Assembly (NCBI RefSeq): GCF_021295315.1
Contig: NZ_JAIMJA010000016.1
Span: forward strand, 51,837-115,836
DNA from: Motilimonas cestriensis
GTDB taxonomy: Bacteria; Pseudomonadota; Gammaproteobacteria; Enterobacterales; CBDFNC01
Length of the DNA stretch: 64,000 bases
Reading direction: 5' to 3'
The translations under genes and the position numbers were made by a program. Positions 1-8,619 of this stretch are shown one piece after another. A model generated the notes under the pieces. That model worked only from the letters and a program-made list of their open reading frames with translations. It did no database searches and was not told the DNA's origin. How positions within the stretch are numbered: the stretch's first letter is position 1; every line of letters begins with the position of its first letter.

Positions 1-1
1 A

Positions 2-595
2 TTAGCCCTTTCCACCACTTGTGCTTATGCTTTTGCTCGCATGGCATTTAAAGGGAAAAAGATCTTGCTGGAAGGCATGCTGATTTTCCAAATGTTCCCA
101 GCAGTACTGGCCTTAGTTGCCTTGTATGCCCTGTTCGACAAAGTGGGACAATATATTCCTTTCTTAGGTTTAAACACCCATGGCGGTTTGATCTTCGCTT
201 ACCTCGGCGGTATCGCCTTACACGTTTGGACCATTAAGGGTTATTTTGAAACCATAGATAAGTCCCTAGAAGAAGCGGCCGCGTTAGATGGCGCGAGCCC
301 TTGGCAGACCTTTAGAATGATATTGCTACCGCTTTCGGTGCCGATATTGGCGGTGGTGTTTATCTTGTCGTTTATTGCGGCGATCACCGAAGTGCCTGTG
401 GCGTCGATTCTATTACGTGATGTTAATCAGTACACCCTTGCGGTTGGTATGCAGCAATACCTTTATCCGCAAAACTACCTTTGGGGTGATTTTGCCGCCG
501 CGGCAGTACTATCAGCCATCCCGATCACGCTGGTGTTTATTCTTGCACAAAGATGGTTAGTCGGCGGCTTAACCGCTGGCGGCAACAAAGGTTAA
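2..595 (+). CDS. malG: Maltose/maltodextrin ABC transporter permease MalG (3' part)
   Basis: Inner-membrane permease subunit of the MalFGK2 maltose/maltodextrin importer. The reading frame is open from base 2, so the gene enters from the left and only its C-terminal ~197 residues are present; the first in-frame ATG (base 41) is internal. The cytoplasmic EAA loop that docks the MalK ATPase is visible (EEAAALDGA, then a G and LP), with hydrophobic segments on both sides, and the C-terminus ([12 protein letters not shown]) is typical of MalG. malF should lie just outside the window. A strong terminator follows the stop codon, so this is the last gene of its operon. Confidence 0.93.
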   Translation, partial: LALSTTCAYAFARMAFKGKKILLEGMLIFQMFPAVLALVALYALFDKVGQYIPFLGLNTHGGLIFAYLGGIALHVWTIKGYFETIDKSLEEAAALDGASPWQTFRMILLPLSVPILAVVFILSFIAAITEVPVASILLRDVNQYTLAVGMQQYLYPQNYLWGDFAAAAVLSAIPITLVFILAQRWLVGGLTAGGNKG

Positions 596-614
596 GCGCA
601 TACAGCCAATAACA

Positions 615-643
615 AAAAAGCCAAACATTCCGTTTGGCTTTTT
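615..643 (+). terminator. Rho-independent terminator after malG
   Basis: A perfect 12-bp inverted repeat (AAAAAGCCAAAC / GTTTGGCTTTTT) with a 5-nt loop ends in a T run about 20 nt after the malG stop. The A-rich left arm means it can also act on minus-strand transcripts arriving from the lipoprotein gene. Confidence 0.9.
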
Positions 644-688
644 GCTAATAAAGGAGCTGGCATCCGCGGTTAGTTGTTGTCAGCTAAA

Positions 689-1117
689 TCACATCTCTTT
701 ACGAATGACATTCGCCTCTGCCATCAGGCGCTCACCATTCTCATCAACTAACCACATTTGATTTTCGCCAACAAAAAACTGTGTACCACCTTCAATAGTG
801 ATGGTATTACCAGCATCATTCCAGGTAAATGGCGCAGCTTCAACGACCGCAACACCCATTTTGCCGAGAAACTTACGACTAAGCGCATAAGTATTATTGG
901 GTTTGAGCTCGATAAAAATTTCAATGCCATCACAATCATCACAAGGTAAAATCCCACGATACACGCCATTCCAATCCAATGACGAACGGGCGTTGGCAGC
1001 ATCCACTACTATCATGGTTTCAGGTGCTGTCGTTTTGGTCTCTTGAGCAGCTTGTTTTGATTCACAACCAGCCAGAACGAATGCTGCTAAAAACGATAAA
1101 AATAGCGCTTGTTTCAT
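689..1117 (-). CDS. NlpE-like outer-membrane lipoprotein
   Basis: Small lipoprotein of 143 residues. It opens with a type II signal peptide and lipobox (FVLAGC, with the lipidated Cys at residue 18), then has the NlpE N-terminal-type core: GVYRGILPCDDCDGIE followed by a short beta-rich stretch and a TYALSRKFLGK segment. The CxxC in PCDDC is the motif that in NlpE is linked to envelope redox and copper stress sensing. I place the start at 1117 because GGAG lies 7 nt upstream; a longer frame runs back to 1183 but carries no signal-peptide-like N-terminus. E. coli NlpE has an extra C-terminal domain that is missing here, so this is a short NlpE-N protein. A role in surface or envelope stress signalling is inferred. 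Confidence 0.8.
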   Translation of the reverse strand: MKQALFLSFLAAFVLAGCESKQAAQETKTTAPETMIVVDAANARSSLDWNGVYRGILPCDDCDGIEIFIELKPNNTYALSRKFLGKMGVAVVEAAPFTWNDAGNTITIEGGTQFFVGENQMWLVDENGERLMAEANVIRKEM

Positions 1118-1248
1118 TTGCATACTCCACAATGAATAACTGCTAACTAGGGTAGCATCTAAAGAACAAAATGCATTGGTCATATCGCGCCAATATTATT
1201 GCCCCATGCTTAGTCCTAAAATAAACCATGGCAGCACTGTAGCGGTGA

Positions 1249-2019
1249 TTATTTTGGCCGTTGGATTTTCTCAATAACACTGATACTGACAACACTGATC
1301 ACCGCCGCTAAGCAGGTAGAAGCCAATACATCTTGTGACCAATGCATACCCAGTAACATTCGGCTCAGCCCCATTGCCGCGCCCCAGCACAGCAAAATAA
1401 TATTCAAACCAAGCGCACCGGATAATAATAAATAATAGCTCGCAGTGAGTACTAATGTGGTGGCAAAAATAGTGTGGCCAGAGGGAAATGCATACCCCAC
1501 TTCATTGATCCAATGTTGTTGGATCGTCGGCGATATTTGAAGCGGCGGCTGGGTAGTTAATTGGGAGCGATTATCAGGGTGCTGATACTGCTCTAAAGCC
1601 TGCGCAACTAACGCACTTCTCTGGCTAGCATGTTGATTATAAAACGAATAAAGATCAACAGGAGAGCCCATTTGGCTAGCAAGAAACGTAATGTTAGGCC
1701 GCGCTTCAGCAAAATACGATTTCAACTGATGATTTAACGTAAAGCTGCTCAGTAAGCTAAGGACCACGGCCGCAGTCATTCTTAGCCAGTCAGGTTTGGG
1801 AATGCAAAAATAGCTCACCGCTAAAAAGATCACCACAGTAATCACCGCATAAGGCGCTGTGCCGGTTGAGGTTAACAAATAAGTTGCGCCAGCAAACCCA
1901 CTGGTTAAGTCAAGCCAAGGGAATAGCGCTTGATGCTCAAGCAATAACACACTGGGCGTAGCCAATAATATCAACCAGATAACCAGCCAAGCCACGTACT
2001 TCATTTTGTTCCAAACCAC
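1249..2019 (-). CDS. pgpB: PgpB-type PAP2 phosphatase
   Basis: Multispanning inner-membrane lipid phosphatase of the PAP2 superfamily, 256 residues, close to the length of E. coli PgpB. All three PAP2 signature blocks are visible: KSYFAEARPN (K-x6-RP type), PSGHT, and SRMLLGMHWSQD (SR-x5-H-x3-D). The segment between the first two (HWINEVGYAFPSGHT) aligns well with E. coli PgpB as I remember it. PgpB dephosphorylates phosphatidylglycerophosphate and recycles undecaprenyl diphosphate. The first start is a GTG with AAGGGG 7 nt upstream; an internal ATG at 2004 is an alternative. The gene is alone in its orientation block. Confidence 0.88.
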   Translation of the reverse strand: MVWNKMKYVAWLVIWLILLATPSVLLLEHQALFPWLDLTSGFAGATYLLTSTGTAPYAVITVVIFLAVSYFCIPKPDWLRMTAAVVLSLLSSFTLNHQLKSYFAEARPNITFLASQMGSPVDLYSFYNQHASQRSALVAQALEQYQHPDNRSQLTTQPPLQISPTIQQHWINEVGYAFPSGHTIFATTLVLTASYYLLLSGALGLNIILLCWGAAMGLSRMLLGMHWSQDVLASTCLAAVISVVSISVIEKIQRPK

Positions 2020-2147
2020 AGCAGCCCCTTATTATTTATCGCCTTAAGTTTGAGCCTACAGCATACTAAAACAATCACTTTGGCAACAGTCGGTCAACTT
2101 TGCAGATCGCTCGGGTCGCCCCACAATACAGTGATGACTAACTTATT

Positions 2148-2205
2148 CCAGCTCTGCTTAAGCCTATCGCAACAAGATAAAGTATTTTTTTACGGCAAAA
2201 TTTCG
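2148..2205. repeat. Dispersed repeat, copy 1 (related to 17495-17551)
   Basis: A 58-bp segment containing CTTAAGCCTAT and ending in AAAATTTCG matches 17495-17551 at roughly 78% by eye, in the same left-to-right order. It lies in the non-coding gap between pgpB and the small membrane protein gene. This copy lacks the hairpin that follows the other copy. Function unknown. Confidence 0.6.
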
Positions 2206-2222
2206 CAGATCCACGATTTGGG

Positions 2223-2525
2223 TTAACTTGTAATGTGATTTTTTATTCTACTGAATGCAATGAACACAAAGACAACTGTGCCAGAGAACACTAGCCTTGA
2301 TACCAGCGCTAGCATAGCAACGAATTCATTAGCCTTACCGCCAGAATACAAAAGCGAATTTTCAAAAGGTACCTTTAAATCCACTATCCATATGGAAACA
2401 ATAGATGAAATGAACAAGATGACGAAAATCCATTTCACGTGACTGAGGTTGTTAGTTTTTCGCAAATATTTATAAATAGCGTAACCAATCAAAATAGAAA
2501 CCAAACCGCCTATTAACTCAAACAT
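2223..2525 (-). CDS. Small membrane protein, unknown function
   Basis: 100-residue protein with three predicted membrane helices: residues about 4-20 (IGGLVSILIGYAIY), 32-50 (WIFVILFISSIVSIWIV) and 70-92 (ALVSRLVFSGTVVFVFIAF). The 20-residue linker between helices 2 and 3 is polar. A perfect AGGAGG sits 6 nt before the ATG, which makes a real gene likely despite the lack of a recognisable family. It is flanked by ~200-nt gaps and appears monocistronic. I do not recognise it and assign no function. Confidence 0.65.
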   Translation of the reverse strand: MFELIGGLVSILIGYAIYKYLRKTNNLSHVKWIFVILFISSIVSIWIVDLKVPFENSLLYSGGKANEFVAMLALVSRLVFSGTVVFVFIAFSRIKNHITS

Positions 2526-2769
2526 GCCACCCTCCTAGATCTTCTAGCCGATATAATTGCATATAAACCTAATGCCCACTACATCGAACAACCAGAAAAG
2601 AGTCCCCCTAACGTTCAATAAACCATAAGATGATTAAGCATAATTCAATCGGCAGGGACGCCTTTTATTGAGCAACCAAGGATGGCTAGCGCGATTTGCA
2701 GAGTGAACCATGCTTAATCTGGGGTTATCACCAAAACTAAACAAGGCTCACTAAAATCTAAAGGTAGGA

Positions 2770-4461
2770 TTAACCCGCTACCGCCACCTCAGCAACTTGC
2801 TGTGCAGTGTAAATGTTTAGCGCGGTTAACACAGCGTCCAACGAAGCGGTCATAATATCTTGATGCACCGCAACGCCTAATACGCGCGTGTCTTCTACCT
2901 TCACTAATAGATAGGTAATAGCTTCTGCTTCTGCACCCGAGGTCATGGCATGCTCGGCAAAATCAATCACGTCGATGGTCAATCCGGTTTGTTGCTGCAA
3001 GCCATTAACAAAGGCATCTAGCGCACCGCGACCAATGCCTTCCACTTCCACCGCAGTGGTCGCCTCTTGACCTTGGTACTCAAGCTTGGCTTTGACGTGA
3101 TCACTTTGCTTACGCTCAATGTGATAATCACCTAACACATACGGCCCAGAGGTTGAAAGGTAAGTGGTTTTAAACAACTCACTAATCTGGCTAGCGGATA
3201 CTTCTGCACCGGTGACTTCTGCAGTTTTTTGCACTACCGCGCTAAATTCAATTTGCGCCCAGCGCGGTAATTGCACGCCCAATTCACGCTCTAAAATCCA
3301 CGCAATGCCGCCTTTACCAGATTGACTGTTAATGCGGATCACCTCTTGGTAATCGCGGCCTAGATCCGTTGGATCAATCGGCAAGTAAGCCACATTCCAA
3401 ATATCGTCAGGCTGACGCAATGCCAAACACTTTTTAATCGCGTCTTGGTGGCTACCAGAAAATGCGGTAAAGACTAACTCACCAGCATACGGATGACGCG
3501 GATGCACAGGTAACTGAGTACAAGCTTTTACCACTTGCACCACTTCATCGATGTTGGAAAAATCTAACTCAGGATCAATACCTTGACTGTAAAGGTTCAT
3601 CGCCATGGTCACTACGTCCATGTTACCGGTACGTTCGCCATTACCCAACAAGGTACCTTCAATACGATCGGCCCCCGCCATCACACCTAATTCAGCCGCA
3701 GCGACGCCACAACCTCGGTCATTGTGAGTGTGTAAGCTAATAATGACATTTTCACGCTGCGCCACATGATTAATAAACCATTCAATTTGATCGGCGTAGA
3801 CATTCGGCGTCGACATCTCAACCGTGGCGGGTAGGTTCAATATCACTTTGTCTTGCGCAGTAGGCTGCCAAGTCGCAACCACGGCATCACAAATCTCCAC
3901 CGCAAAATCTAACTCAGTCCCAGTGAAGCTCTCCGGTGAGTATTGAAACGTCCACTGAGTTTCAGGGTTTGCCTGCGCTAATGCTTTCACGCACTGCGTG
4001 CCTTTTACCGCAATGTCAATAATTCCAGCACGATCTAGCTTGAATACCTGCTCACGTTGCACCGTCGAAGTGGAGTTATATAAATGCACCACCGCACGCT
4101 TGGCACCTTTTAATGCTGCAAAGCTACGCTCAATCAACGCCGGACGCGCTTGAGTCAACACTTGTATGGTCACGTCGTCTGGGATTTGGTTTTCTTCAAT
4201 CAACCAGCGCACAAAGTCAAAATCGGGCTGTGACGCGGCAGGAAAACCCACTTCAATCTCTTTAAAGCCGACTTTAACTAATAAAGCCCACAGCACTTTC
4301 TTTTGTTCTACTGACATTGGCTCAATCAGTGCTTGGTTGCCGTCGCGTAAGTCTACACTGCACCAGAGTGGCGCTTTACTAATCACTTGATCAGGCCATT
4401 GCCTATTGACTATTTCAATTGGTTTAAACGATTGATATTTATTGTGATTAAACGACGACAT
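2770..4461 (-). CDS. leuA: 2-isopropylmalate synthase, long (type 2) form
   Basis: Catalyses the first committed step of leucine synthesis, condensing acetyl-CoA with 2-oxoisovalerate. The 563-residue protein is the long form found in actinobacteria and some proteobacteria, with N-terminal IVNRQWPDQVISKAPLW. It has the HMGL-like TIM barrel (SVDLRDGNQAL metal/substrate motif; HTHNDRGC metal-binding histidines) and a C-terminal LeuA dimer/regulatory domain (GIGRGALDAFVNGL). I set the start at 4461 because AAGGGA lies just upstream; the frame extends to 4524 without an RBS. No leuBCD genes are adjacent, so it is transcribed alone. The upstream region has no leucine-rich leader peptide that I can see. 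Confidence 0.95.
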   Translation of the reverse strand: MSSFNHNKYQSFKPIEIVNRQWPDQVISKAPLWCSVDLRDGNQALIEPMSVEQKKVLWALLVKVGFKEIEVGFPAASQPDFDFVRWLIEENQIPDDVTIQVLTQARPALIERSFAALKGAKRAVVHLYNSTSTVQREQVFKLDRAGIIDIAVKGTQCVKALAQANPETQWTFQYSPESFTGTELDFAVEICDAVVATWQPTAQDKVILNLPATVEMSTPNVYADQIEWFINHVAQRENVIISLHTHNDRGCGVAAAELGVMAGADRIEGTLLGNGERTGNMDVVTMAMNLYSQGIDPELDFSNIDEVVQVVKACTQLPVHPRHPYAGELVFTAFSGSHQDAIKKCLALRQPDDIWNVAYLPIDPTDLGRDYQEVIRINSQSGKGGIAWILERELGVQLPRWAQIEFSAVVQKTAEVTGAEVSASQISELFKTTYLSTSGPYVLGDYHIERKQSDHVKAKLEYQGQEATTAVEVEGIGRGALDAFVNGLQQQTGLTIDVIDFAEHAMTSGAEAEAITYLLVKVEDTRVLGVAVHQDIMTASLDAVLTALNIYTAQQVAEVAVAG

Positions 4462-4510
4462 AAAATCCCTTAGCACTAAGCGCGATTCATTTTGTGAGAA
4501 ACACCAGTAT

Positions 4511-4542
4511 AAATAGCCGCGCACGCAATGACTGCGCTATTT
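4511..4542 (-). promoter_or_regulatory. Bulged inverted repeat upstream of leuA
   Basis: Arms AAATAG...GCA and TGC...CTATTT pair with a small bulge in one arm, forming a hairpin that would sit about 50 nt before the leuA start in the leader or promoter. No T run follows in the leuA direction, so I do not call a terminator. An operator or mRNA structure is possible. Confidence 0.3.
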
Positions 4543-4756
4543 TTGGCTCAATATTATTAATACGAGCAATAGTTCACCCCAATAATTTACATTGTTAGTA
4601 AAAATAACCACAATAATTGATGTAGATTAAATAATATCACCCTAGCCTAGCTTTGCTCTACCTAGCAGAATTTTAATCTAAACCTAGACAGCGGCCGACT
4701 CGAGGTCTAAAACCTTAATGAACCCGCTTAGATCAGCAATTAAACAAGGCGTTAAC

Positions 4757-5713
4757 ATGACCGATGATGACGACATTCTAATTTTTGAGGATGATGACTC
4801 CACAGAAGAGAATTTAAATACAAAAGCTGCGGAAGGTCGCTTTTGGAAAGTGATGATTGTTGATGATGAGCACGATATTCATTCGGTGACTCGCATGGTC
4901 ACCCATCAAATGGAGTTTATGGATTTACCGGTCAAAACCATCAGTGCCTATTCCGGCGCTGAAGCGAAAAAAATGATCAAAGAAAATCCAGACACCGCTC
5001 TAATGTTCCTTGATGTGGTCATGGAAACAGATCATGCTGGATTAGATGTGGTTAAATATGTGCGCAATGAATTACAGAATACCCAAACCCGAATTATTCT
5101 TCGCACAGGCCAGCCGGGACAAGCACCGGAGCTTAATGTTATTGTCGAATATGATATTAACGACTACAAAGAAAAAGCTGAGCTTACCTCACAAAAACTA
5201 CGCACAACGATTTATGCTTCCCTGAGAAACTTTCGTGATATTCAAGCCATCGAACTGACCAAGCGCAGCCTTGAGTCGATGATCAAATACTCACACGAAC
5301 TATTACATGAACAAGCCATTCATGAATTTGCCACTCATGTGCTAACACAATTGACCACCTTACTGCATTTAGGTGATGACGCCCTTTATTACCGCATTGC
5401 CGATAATACAGACGAGCGCGAGGTGCTTGTGGGTATTGGTGAATTTTCTGCATATTCAGATTTTAAAATCAATAAACTACCCGAGAGTATCCAAGCGGAG
5501 TTAAGCGAAGTGCACCGCACTCAAAATAGCTTGTATTACGGCGATCGCTATATCGCTTATTTCAAAACAGAAGAAGGTTCAGAGCATATTCTCTATTCAC
5601 GGGGTAAGCCTCGTCATGAATTTTCAGAATACGACCAACACTTAATTGAGGTTTACTGCCACCACGTGGCGACAGCTTTTAGTGTATTTAATCGAGGCGA
5701 TCACAAAAAATAG
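4757..5713 (+). CDS. Response regulator: REC plus DUF3369, no output domain
   Basis: Cytoplasmic phospho-receiver protein. After an acidic N-terminal tail (DDDDILIFEDDDSTEEN) comes a REC domain with the acidic pair DDE in VMIVDDEHDIH, the phospho-acceptor Asp in LMFLDVVM, and the conserved Thr/Lys side replaced in part by LRTGQPGQ and KEKAELT. The downstream ~150 residues resemble DUF3369, a GAF-like module usually found between REC and HD-GYP, PAS or kinase domains. Here the protein stops after it, so signalling must pass to a partner. Start 4757 has AAGG 8 nt upstream; an in-frame ATG at 4718 is the alternative. No histidine kinase lies nearby. Confidence 0.82.
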   Translation: MTDDDDILIFEDDDSTEENLNTKAAEGRFWKVMIVDDEHDIHSVTRMVTHQMEFMDLPVKTISAYSGAEAKKMIKENPDTALMFLDVVMETDHAGLDVVKYVRNELQNTQTRIILRTGQPGQAPELNVIVEYDINDYKEKAELTSQKLRTTIYASLRNFRDIQAIELTKRSLESMIKYSHELLHEQAIHEFATHVLTQLTTLLHLGDDALYYRIADNTDEREVLVGIGEFSAYSDFKINKLPESIQAELSEVHRTQNSLYYGDRYIAYFKTEEGSEHILYSRGKPRHEFSEYDQHLIEVYCHHVATAFSVFNRGDHKK

Positions 5714-5806
5714 CCTCTTACTCAATAAATATATGGGTTATCCCTGATAGTGAGGTAGCCCTATTCTTCATATAGTGTCAGCATCTCAATATCACAGGAT
5801 GCAATT

Positions 5807-5998
5807 ATGGCTCATATTATTTTCTGCGCTGACTACGACAAAAAAACACAGCAAAAGCAAAGAGTAAGAAAGGAAATTGTACTGACTCATCAAGATCCAA
5901 AAGGACATAGTTTCCACGCTAGCTGTGATATGCAAGAGCAAGAAATCGTGTTTACTTCTCTTTGGGAAAACAACACAACTCCACAGGTTGGACTGTAA
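5807..5998 (+). CDS. Small basic protein, unknown
   Basis: 63 residues, soluble, Lys/Gln-rich in the first half (DYDKKTQQKQRVRKE), with a histidine-containing middle (HQDPKGHSFHASCDM). It has AGGA at a workable distance before the ATG and a separate 90-nt gap from the preceding response regulator gene. No family recognised. The reading frame is short enough that chance cannot be excluded, but the RBS and the lack of a better frame favour a real small gene. Confidence 0.5.
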   Translation: MAHIIFCADYDKKTQQKQRVRKEIVLTHQDPKGHSFHASCDMQEQEIVFTSLWENNTTPQVGL

Positions 5999-6100
5999 AG
6001 AGCCACTCGCGCAGCATTAAATGACTTTCGAACTGGTCAACATACAGATAAAAAGGCTATATTTATTTTATCTTTTGACCGCCATGAAATAATAAAGCTT

Positions 6101-6883
6101 ATGTTGCTGCGCTTTGCACTCTCATTCTTTTTTCCATTATGCTTTTCTTTAAGTGCATATGCTCACACAAAAATAACCATTAAAGTCGGTGGCTATCCTT
6201 TCTCTCCTTACGTTACTAAAGCGTCCGATGGCACTTATTCCGGCTTAACCTTAGATGTACTTAAGCAGCTGAATAAAGCACAGAATAAATACAACTTCAC
6301 CTTTGTCTCAACTTCTAGCCTATATCGCTACCAAGCGTTTAGCCGTAACCGTTTCGAATTAATCTTATTTGAAAATAAAATGTGGGGATGGCAACATGTC
6401 GACTTTCATACCATACCGCTCCCCCTTGATGACGGCGAAGTCTATATCACCCAGAATAAGCCCGATCGCGGCCAAGACTTCTTTGATGACCTAAAAAGCA
6501 AAAAACTGATTTTAGTCGATGGCTATCACTACAACATAACCCGTGATATCACCGACCAAACCCTGCTAAATAAACAGTTTGATGTTTCATTCGTGAATAA
6601 CAATCACGCCAGTATCGAGGCCATCTTAAGAGGGCGTGGCGAGGTTGCCCCTGTTACTTGGTCTTACTTACAGTTTTATTTAAAGCATTATCCAGAAAAG
6701 AGAGCCTTACTATTAAGCTCTGAACGTTGGGATCAGCGCTACCAGCATCAAGCCTTGTTGAGCCATGGCGCACTTATTTCACAAGATGAGCTGATCGCTT
6801 ACCTTAAGCAACTGGAGCAAAGTGGCACTTTGGATAAGCTGGCTAAAGACTACAATTTATCGCGCAAGATAAATTACAGATAA
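6101..6883 (+). CDS. Periplasmic solute-binding protein, family 3 type
   Basis: 260-residue exported protein. A signal peptide (residues 1-21, ending SLSAYA) is followed by a family-3 (amino-acid type) bilobed binding fold. The opening KVGGYPFSPYVTKASDGTYSG and LTLDVLKQLN segments match the first lobe of such proteins; NNNHASIEAILRGRGEVAPVTW is the second-lobe region. The C-terminus ends in a short helix. There is no ABC permease or ATPase next to it, and many stand-alone family-3 proteins in marine bacteria are of unknown substrate. The RBS is poor. The ligand cannot be told from sequence; an amino acid or small polar compound is only the family default. Confidence 0.75.
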   Translation: MLLRFALSFFFPLCFSLSAYAHTKITIKVGGYPFSPYVTKASDGTYSGLTLDVLKQLNKAQNKYNFTFVSTSSLYRYQAFSRNRFELILFENKMWGWQHVDFHTIPLPLDDGEVYITQNKPDRGQDFFDDLKSKKLILVDGYHYNITRDITDQTLLNKQFDVSFVNNNHASIEAILRGRGEVAPVTWSYLQFYLKHYPEKRALLLSSERWDQRYQHQALLSHGALISQDELIAYLKQLEQSGTLDKLAKDYNLSRKINYR

Positions 6884-7027
6884 GTCCTAAAAACCATTAT
6901 CTATCTCTTAGTGCAAGTTATAGATAACCTCATAAAGCGATATCCACTGGTTTCACTGCTGGTTCTTGATTAGACTGCAGCCTTGTTGAGTGGAGCGCCA
7001 CTCATACCATCAAAAAAGAGAATCGGC

Positions 7028-7714
7028 ATGCGTCTAGATAAATACCTATGTGAAACCACCCAGCTATCTCGGGCTGACGCCAAAAAAGCGATTTTGCGCG
7101 GCCGAGTAAAAGTAGCGGATGTGTTAATCACTAACCCAGCACAAAAAATAGATACCACACAAACCGTGTTATTTGACAGTGCTCCTCTCACATTAACCGG
7201 CCCACTCTACATTGCACTGCACAAACCGCAAGGGTATATCTGCTCGACTCTAGATGAAGTGTATCCTTGTGTCCTGAACCTTATTGAGCATGAGAAGAAA
7301 GACAAACTGCATCCAGCGGGTCGGCTTGATGTTGATACCACAGGCTTAGTGCTGCTCACCGATGATGGCCAATGGTCGCACCGCGTCACTTCACCCAAGA
7401 AAAGCTGTGAAAAGACCTATATGGTAGAGCTAGCAGAACCCTTACGTGACGATGCCGCAGAACGCTGTGAGCAAGGCATTATGCTACACAATGAAAGTAA
7501 ACCGACTCTGCCAGCCAAGCTTGAGCTGATTAGCCCAACACAAGTCAAAATAACCCTACAAGAAGGCAAATATCATCAAGTAAAACGAATGTTTGCGGCG
7601 CTAGATAACAAAGTAATTGGATTGCACCGTGCCACGATAGGCCAAGTTGATTTAACAGATTTGGCGGAAGGCGAATGGCGTTTTTTAACTGCGCAAGAAG
7701 TAGCGCAGTTTTAA
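7028..7714 (+). CDS. rsuA: 16S rRNA pseudouridine(516) synthase RsuA
   Basis: Isomerises U516 of 16S rRNA to pseudouridine. The 228-residue protein has an N-terminal S4 RNA-binding domain (MRLDKYLCETTQLSRADAKK) and the RsuA catalytic core with the family motif AGRLDVDTTGLVLLTDDG carrying the catalytic Asp. GKYHQVKRMFAA is the conserved C-terminal block. It aligns closely with E. coli RsuA over its whole length. The frame is open from 6983 but start 7028 (MRLDKY) fits the family N-terminus and has a GAGA-type RBS. Its convergent neighbour at 7767 shares the intervening hairpin. Confidence 0.96.
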   Translation: MRLDKYLCETTQLSRADAKKAILRGRVKVADVLITNPAQKIDTTQTVLFDSAPLTLTGPLYIALHKPQGYICSTLDEVYPCVLNLIEHEKKDKLHPAGRLDVDTTGLVLLTDDGQWSHRVTSPKKSCEKTYMVELAEPLRDDAAERCEQGIMLHNESKPTLPAKLELISPTQVKITLQEGKYHQVKRMFAALDNKVIGLHRATIGQVDLTDLAEGEWRFLTAQEVAQF

Positions 7715-7724
7715 TGTTTAAGAC

Positions 7725-7746
7725 GCGCGAACATTCATGTTCGCGC
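7725..7746. terminator. Hairpin between convergent genes
   Basis: Perfect 10-bp inverted repeat GCGCGAACAT / ATGTTCGCGC with a 2-nt centre, lying between the rsuA stop and the convergent DUF6572 gene stop. No good T run follows on either strand, so termination would be weak or Rho-assisted; RNA-end protection is also possible. Confidence 0.5.
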
Positions 7747-7766
7747 AAATAAACAGTGATTCAACG

Positions 7767-8120
7767 TTAACCGTCACTGTCTACATACCCGGTAGCGGGG
7801 TTAGGGCCATAGCTAAATTTCACGCGTGTTTGCTCGTAAAGCATGGTTTCCACTTTTGCTAAAAAGGCTTCAGCGGCGGCATGAGGCTTGTGCTTAAACA
7901 TCACTTCAATGGCCATGCGCATGCCTTTTGCATCAGGCTCTGCCTTGTATACTTCACCGGTACGAATAAACTCAAGATACGCATTAACCTTACTTTGCAG
8001 CGTAAATAAGTGAACATCTTCTTCATCCCACTCAAGGGCATCTAAAATGGTTAGCACTAAGGTTTCACTTTCCTTGTCGATACTCATCAAGTCGACTTTT
8101 TCTAACTGCTCTACGCTCAT
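7767..8120 (-). CDS. DUF6572 family protein
   Basis: 117-residue soluble protein with the characteristic DUF6572 opening: VEQLEKVDLMSIDKESE followed by LTILDALEWDEED and then a hydrophobic strand/helix (FTLQSKVNAYLEFI). Function unknown in the family. The last residues are Gly/Pro/Asp-rich. The ATG follows a GAGAG sequence and lies one base from the stop of the preceding gene (8122), so the two are almost certainly cotranscribed with the UPF0149 gene upstream. Confidence 0.75.
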   Translation of the reverse strand: MSVEQLEKVDLMSIDKESETLVLTILDALEWDEEDVHLFTLQSKVNAYLEFIRTGEVYKAEPDAKGMRMAIEVMFKHKPHAAAEAFLAKVETMLYEQTRVKFSYGPNPATGYVDSDG

Positions 8121-8121
8121 G

Positions 8122-8610
8122 TTAACTCTCTACTGCTTGTAAACTTTGCACTATTAATGCAGGAATATTATCAAGTTCACTATCTTGATTAAAATGCCCA
8201 ACTACTGCGTCAGCCATTTTAACTAAACTCGCTTGCTGGTAACCGTCTGATTTTATTTGCTGGTATAACTGCTGTAAAAAGCCTTCAGCGCCGAGATGCT
8301 GCCATTGCGCTAAATGCACTAGTTCGCGGCAATGCAGTGACCAGTCATCAGCATGCTCTCGCAAAATGTAATAACCGTGGGCATATGCGATGGAGCGTAA
8401 ATCTTTCGGCATAAACTGCTGTGCCAACATCCCTTTCAGGCCAGTCAGATTGGGCAACGGTAAAGTGTCCACCACCATGAACGCGGTTTGCTGTAAATAT
8501 GGCTCAGGAAAGTAACCTTTCAAGTAAGGCTGTAATACTGCGCAGCCATGTAATTCACCTTCATGCTCACGCGCAAGAGCTTGCATCCAAGTTAATATTT
8601 GCTCAGTCAC
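8122..8610 (-). CDS. Uncharacterised soluble protein
   Basis: 162 residues, no signal peptide or membrane segment. The middle contains AYAHGYYILREHADD and then HCRELVHLAQW, which resembles the HExxH-type helix of a protein family I have seen with HELVHVAQY at this spot; here the first histidine is Arg, so zinc binding through that motif would be lost. The start is a GTG with AGGAAATAAAC before it. It sits between the DUF6572 gene and the UPF0149 gene with gaps of 1 and 9 nt, so it is the middle member of a three-gene operon. Function unknown; the degenerate metalloprotease idea is an inference from a short motif. Confidence 0.6.
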   Translation of the reverse strand: MTEQILTWMQALAREHEGELHGCAVLQPYLKGYFPEPYLQQTAFMVVDTLPLPNLTGLKGMLAQQFMPKDLRSIAYAHGYYILREHADDWSLHCRELVHLAQWQHLGAEGFLQQLYQQIKSDGYQQASLVKMADAVVGHFNQDSELDNIPALIVQSLQAVES

Positions 8611-8619
8611 GTTTATTTC

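Noticed and set aside
4462..4756. Leucine attenuator leader before leuA
   Set aside because: No short ORF with a leucine codon run and no T-tailed terminator hairpin is visible; only a bulged inverted repeat remains.
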